Origin: Candidatus Peregrinibacteria bacterium RIFCSPLOWO2_01_FULL_48_20
Lineage (GTDB): Bacteria; Patescibacteriota; Gracilibacteria; UBA1369; 2-02-FULL-48-14
Assembly (NCBI GenBank): GCA_001787475.1
Contig: MFXB01000038.1
Span: 1-7,284, forward strand
Direction of reading: 5' to 3'
Length of the DNA: 7,284 nucleotides
In this document: positions 5,168-7,284 of the stretch, in pieces
Numbering within the stretch: the first letter of the stretch is position 1
Layout: each line of letters opens with the position of its first letter
Notes under the pieces: generated by a model
What the model was told of the DNA's origin: nothing
Database searches by the model: none
The model's input: the letters and a program-made list of their open reading frames with translations, nothing else
Position numbers and translations under genes: made by a program

Positions 5168-5866
5168 ATGAGTGATCAGAAAACCGTAATGCGAGAAATG
5201 CTCGCGAATGCCGTACACTTTGGGCATCGAACCGCAAAGTGGAACCCTAAGATGGCTCCCTACCTCTACGAAAAGAGGAATGGGGTGCATATTTTTGATC
5301 TGAATAAAACCTACCAAGGTCTGACTTCAGCCATGGAATTCTTGGAAGCCGCCACGGCTCAAGGAAAGACGGTGCTTTTTGTGAGCACAAAACCGCAAGC
5401 AACCCGTCTCCTTAAGGAAGAAGCGGAAAAGTGCGGCATGCCTTATGTTATTTCCAAATGGATTCCGGGTTTGCTCACAAATTTCAAAACCATCCGTTCC
5501 CGAGTGAAATACCTTTTGGATTTGAAAGCTCAAAAAGAAACGGGCGAATTTGAAAAATACACAAAAAAGGAGGCTTCCGAGCTCAATAAACAGATTGAAA
5601 AACTCGAAAAAGCCTTGGGAGGAGTCGCCTCATTGGAACGAGTCCCCGACATCGTTTTCGTCTTGGACTGCGTGCGCGATCGAATTGCCGTTCAAGAAGC
5701 CATTAAAGTGAAAACCACCGTGGTGGCCATTGTGGACTCCAACGCCGATCCCGATGGAATCGCGTATGTGATTCCAGCGAACGACGACGCCATCAAATCC
5801 ATTCAATTCCTTCTTTCAAACCTTTCCATGGCCGTTCAAAACGGCGTGAAAAAGGCGAAGAAATAA
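5168..5866 (+). CDS. rpsB: 30S ribosomal protein S2
   Basis: The 232-residue product is ribosomal protein S2, which binds the 30S subunit late in assembly and contacts S1 and 16S rRNA near the platform. Visible signatures are LANAVHFGHRTAKWNPKM (12-29), YEKRNGVHIFDLNKT (34-48), the SKWIPGLLTNFKTIRSRV stretch (96-113) and IVDSNADPDGIAYVIPANDD (188-207), ending with a basic KKAKK. The common 'RWLGGxLTN' is KWIPGLLTN here, with Pro-Gly in place of Gly-Gly. The ATG at 5168 gives the standard S2 N-terminus; the open frame from 5063 adds 35 residues unlike S2 and is rejected. Length is within the usual 225-260. The gene has its own promoter and leader, and no terminator follows, so it is probably co-transcribed with the membrane protein gene 35 nt downstream and then tsf. 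Confidence 0.97.
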   Translation: MSDQKTVMREMLANAVHFGHRTAKWNPKMAPYLYEKRNGVHIFDLNKTYQGLTSAMEFLEAATAQGKTVLFVSTKPQATRLLKEEAEKCGMPYVISKWIPGLLTNFKTIRSRVKYLLDLKAQKETGEFEKYTKKEASELNKQIEKLEKALGGVASLERVPDIVFVLDCVRDRIAVQEAIKVKTTVVAIVDSNADPDGIAYVIPANDDAIKSIQFLLSNLSMAVQNGVKKAKK

Positions 5867-5901
5867 TTTTAAATTTCAGTTTAACCTTTAAACCACGCAA
5901 T

Positions 5902-6564
5902 ATGGCAGACTCCATGCAAACCACTGCGCCTACTGTAGCGCCAGCTACAGTTAGTCCAGCTCCAGCTACAGCCCCTACCCCCATCTCGTCCGGACCTGTT
6001 GATCCCAATGCAAAATCGATCTTGCTCGTTATAACGTACTTGATCCCAATCGCCTTTATTTACACCATGATGACCAAGGGAGATAAGCCTTTCTTCGTTT
6101 GGCATTCCAAAAATGCCGCCGCTTACCTGCTTGTAGCGATCGGCCTCAACATTGTTTTCCAAATCCTTTGGAGCATTATTCCAGGTTTGGCAGGAATTTT
6201 ATCCATGGTGATGAATTTGGTCTACTTGGTGCTTTTCGTGATGGTGGTTTACTTCGGAATTGTGAAAGGTTCTTGGGAAGGGAAACAAACCCCCATTCCC
6301 GTCTTGACGCAAATCGGACAAAAGTTGCCTTTGGAAAAATGGTTCCACAAAGGACCTGCACCTACTGCGCCGACAGGTGCAGTTGCTCCCGTCCAGGCTC
6401 CTGACCCCACTCCTACACCCACACCGGAACCCGCAGCCCCCGTTGAACATGTTGAACACGTCGAACCTGTTACACCCACTGCACCGACAGGTGTAGTTGC
6501 TCCTGTCCCAACCCCCGCAGCTCCAGCTACTCCGGAGCCCCCCTCAGCACCCCTTAACATTTAA
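5902..6564 (+). CDS. Tic20/DUF4870-like membrane protein with Pro/Ala/Thr-rich tails
   Basis: The 220-residue product has a Pro/Ala/Thr-rich N-terminus (1-34), a membrane core (about 38-123) and a long Pro/Ala/Thr-rich C-terminus (151-220). The core has segments at about 39-57, 72-92 and 96-121. The pattern FFVWHSKNAAAYLL (64-77) between the first two, and FGIVKGSWEGKQTPIPVLTQ (118-137) after the last, fits the DUF4870/Tic20-like family, in which 'fHakqA' and 'G...piP' are typical. The biochemical role of that family in bacteria is poorly defined. The tail carries two copies of PTAPTG(A/V)VAPV (154-164 and 192-202) and a VEHVEHVEP triplet (181-189), so it is probably an unstructured linker. 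The gene lies between rpsB and tsf with gaps of 35 and 13 nt and no terminator, so it is probably translated from the ribosomal operon message. No Shine-Dalgarno is seen. An alternative start at residue 5 is possible. Confidence 0.85.
   Translation: MADSMQTTAPTVAPATVSPAPATAPTPISSGPVDPNAKSILLVITYLIPIAFIYTMMTKGDKPFFVWHSKNAAAYLLVAIGLNIVFQILWSIIPGLAGILSMVMNLVYLVLFVMVVYFGIVKGSWEGKQTPIPVLTQIGQKLPLEKWFHKGPAPTAPTGAVAPVQAPDPTPTPTPEPAAPVEHVEHVEPVTPTAPTGVVAPVPTPAAPATPEPPSAPLNI
5932..5951 (+). other. 8-bp hairpin inside the start of the membrane protein gene
   Basis: ACTGTAGC-GCCA-GCTACAGT is a perfect 8-bp stem with a 4-nt loop, 30 nt after the first base of the start codon. It lies in Ala/Pro/Thr codons and may simply reflect them. 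It is close enough to the start to slow early translation if it forms in RNA. Confidence 0.4.
6361..6394 (+). repeat. Imperfect direct repeat, copy 1
   Basis: This 34-nt stretch matches 6475-6508 at 30 of 34 bases, in the same reading frame, encoding PTAPTGAVAPV plus the start of the next codon. All four differences are single substitutions, and only one changes the protein (Ala to Val), so the copies seem held at protein level after an old duplication. Confidence 0.85.
6442..6468 (+). repeat. Three tandem 9-nt units in the membrane protein gene
   Basis: GTTGAACAT, GTTGAACAC and GTCGAACCT follow each other in frame and encode VEH-VEH-VEP. This is a typical slippage-type expansion inside a low-complexity tail and could vary between strains. 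Confidence 0.8.
6475..6508 (+). repeat. Imperfect direct repeat, copy 2
   Basis: Partner of the repeat at 6361-6394, 114 nt (38 codons) downstream in the same frame, encoding PTAPTGVVAPV. The unit between the two starts is also Pro/Thr-rich, so the whole tail may have grown by duplication of a block of about 38 codons. Confidence 0.85.
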
Positions 6565-6577
6565 TTCTTCCTTAAAA

Positions 6578-7284
6578 ATGCCTGTCTCTCTCGATCAAAT
6601 CAAAAGTTTACGTGAACGTACCGGAGTTTCCATGACCGCGTGTAAAAACGCACTCGAAGAAGCCGGCGGCGACGAAGAAAAGGCCATTGAAGTTCTCCGA
6701 AAAAAAGGTGAAACGAAAGCGGCGGAACGCGCCGATCGGATGACCGCCAACGGAGTGATTGCCATCGTCCAAAAAGACAACAAAGCCGCAATGATCGCTT
6801 TGGCGTGCGAAACGGATTTTGTAGCCAAAAATGCGGACTTCATCAAAAAAGCCGAACAGCTTGCTGAGAAGCTGCTCGCGGAAGGAGAAGATGCAGACCT
6901 CAGCAAAGAAATTGCCGATCTCAACATTCAATTGGGTGAAAAAATCGCCGTTAAGGATAAAAAAGTGGTCTCCGCTAAAAAACTCGGTAAGTATGTTCAC
7001 TTGAACAACCGCATTGGCGTTATGATCTCCACTTCCGGCGGTGAAGATGAAATGGTGAAGGATTTGGCCATGCACATTGCCGCTATGAACCCCATGAACA
7101 TTTCCCCCAACGAAGTGAGCGCCGACCTCATAGCCAAAGAAAAAGAAATTTGGAAAGAACAACTCAAAACCGAAGGCAAGCCCGAACAGATCTGGGAAAA
7201 AATCATGGCCGGCAAAGAAAAGAAATTCCGTGAAGAATCCGCCTTGCTCACGCAGGCCTTTGTAAAAGACCCTGAAAAACTCAT
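6578..7284 (+). CDS. tsf: Elongation factor Ts (3' end outside the window)
   Basis: Translation from the ATG at 6578 gives 235 residues with no stop before the window edge. EF-Ts is the cytoplasmic nucleotide-exchange factor that restores EF-Tu-GTP. The N-terminal UBA-like part is seen as IKSLRERTGVSMTACKNALEE (8-28), D32-E33-E34-K35-A36 and VLRKKG (39-44). The EF-Tu-contacting motif TDFVAKN is at 79-85. The core continues with YVHLNNRIGVMIS (139-151) and MHIAAMNPMNISPNEV (164-179), and the end reads LLTQAFVKDPEKL, the usual stretch close to the C-terminus. Only a few tens of residues are probably missing. The compact form without a large coiled-coil insertion resembles that of many bacteria. 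The start is 13 nt after the membrane protein stop, without a Shine-Dalgarno. It probably belongs to the rpsB operon. Confidence 0.96.
   Translation, partial: MPVSLDQIKSLRERTGVSMTACKNALEEAGGDEEKAIEVLRKKGETKAAERADRMTANGVIAIVQKDNKAAMIALACETDFVAKNADFIKKAEQLAEKLLAEGEDADLSKEIADLNIQLGEKIAVKDKKVVSAKKLGKYVHLNNRIGVMISTSGGEDEMVKDLAMHIAAMNPMNISPNEVSADLIAKEKEIWKEQLKTEGKPEQIWEKIMAGKEKKFREESALLTQAFVKDPEKL

Noticed and set aside
5879..5893. GTTTAA-CCT-TTAAAC hairpin after rpsB as a terminator
   Set aside because: The stem is AT-rich and weak, with no T-tract after it, and the next gene starts 8 nt later.
6608..7162. 184-codon - strand open frame opposite tsf
   Set aside because: The + strand encodes clear EF-Ts with its conserved motifs. 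The Phe-rich - strand product is the reverse of Lys/Glu codons.
1..7284. CRISPR arrays, tRNA or rRNA genes, insertion sequences
   Set aside because: No regularly spaced repeats, cloverleaf-like sequences, rRNA segments, transposase frames or terminal inverted repeats were seen on either strand.

Overview
This window looks like chromosomal DNA of a bacterium with moderate GC content and tight gene packing. It uses TAA, TAG and TGA as stops, and recognisable Shine-Dalgarno sequences are almost absent. The left-edge pilin-like tail, the AI-2E-type transporter, the Wzz-like protein with GT4 glycosyltransferases, and a Tic20/DUF4870-like membrane protein near rpsB/tsf together suggest a Patescibacteria (CPR)-type genome. 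This placement is an inference, and the exact lineage cannot be fixed from the sequence. TGA ends at least two genes, which argues against the code-25 lineages that read it as glycine.

Left part, + strand: the last 26 codons of a small membrane protein (probably a type IV secretion pilin-like protein, 1-81), a 49-bp gap filled mostly by two GAA-loop hairpins, then a complete AI-2E/PerM-family transporter (131-1348).

Middle, - strand, read right to left: one compact operon of five genes from a good sigma70-type promoter (4999-5027). The order is an RsbW/SpoIIAB-like ATPase (4385-4975), a STAS-domain antagonist (4005-4376), a GT4 glycosyltransferase (2864-4000), a short Wzz-like protein with two membrane segments (2317-2859) and a second GT4 glycosyltransferase (1154-2371). 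Gaps are 4-8 nt except for a 55-nt overlap between the last two. The last gene runs 195 nt into the transporter gene on the opposite strand. The operon appears to join a partner-switching regulatory pair to assembly of a surface polysaccharide. No sigma factor, phosphatase, flippase or polymerase is in view.

Right part, + strand: rpsB (5168-5866) behind a leader of about 118 nt, a Tic20/DUF4870-like membrane protein with Pro/Ala/Thr-rich tails (5902-6564), and tsf (6578 to the window edge). The membrane protein separates two translation genes that are normally adjacent.

The rpsB promoter and the polysaccharide-operon promoter are divergent and interleaved within 45 bp, so RNA polymerase probably cannot occupy both at once. 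No tRNA, rRNA, CRISPR array, insertion sequence or convincing intrinsic terminator was found. The longest stretch without a gene is the roughly 190-bp promoter and leader region at 4976-5167.
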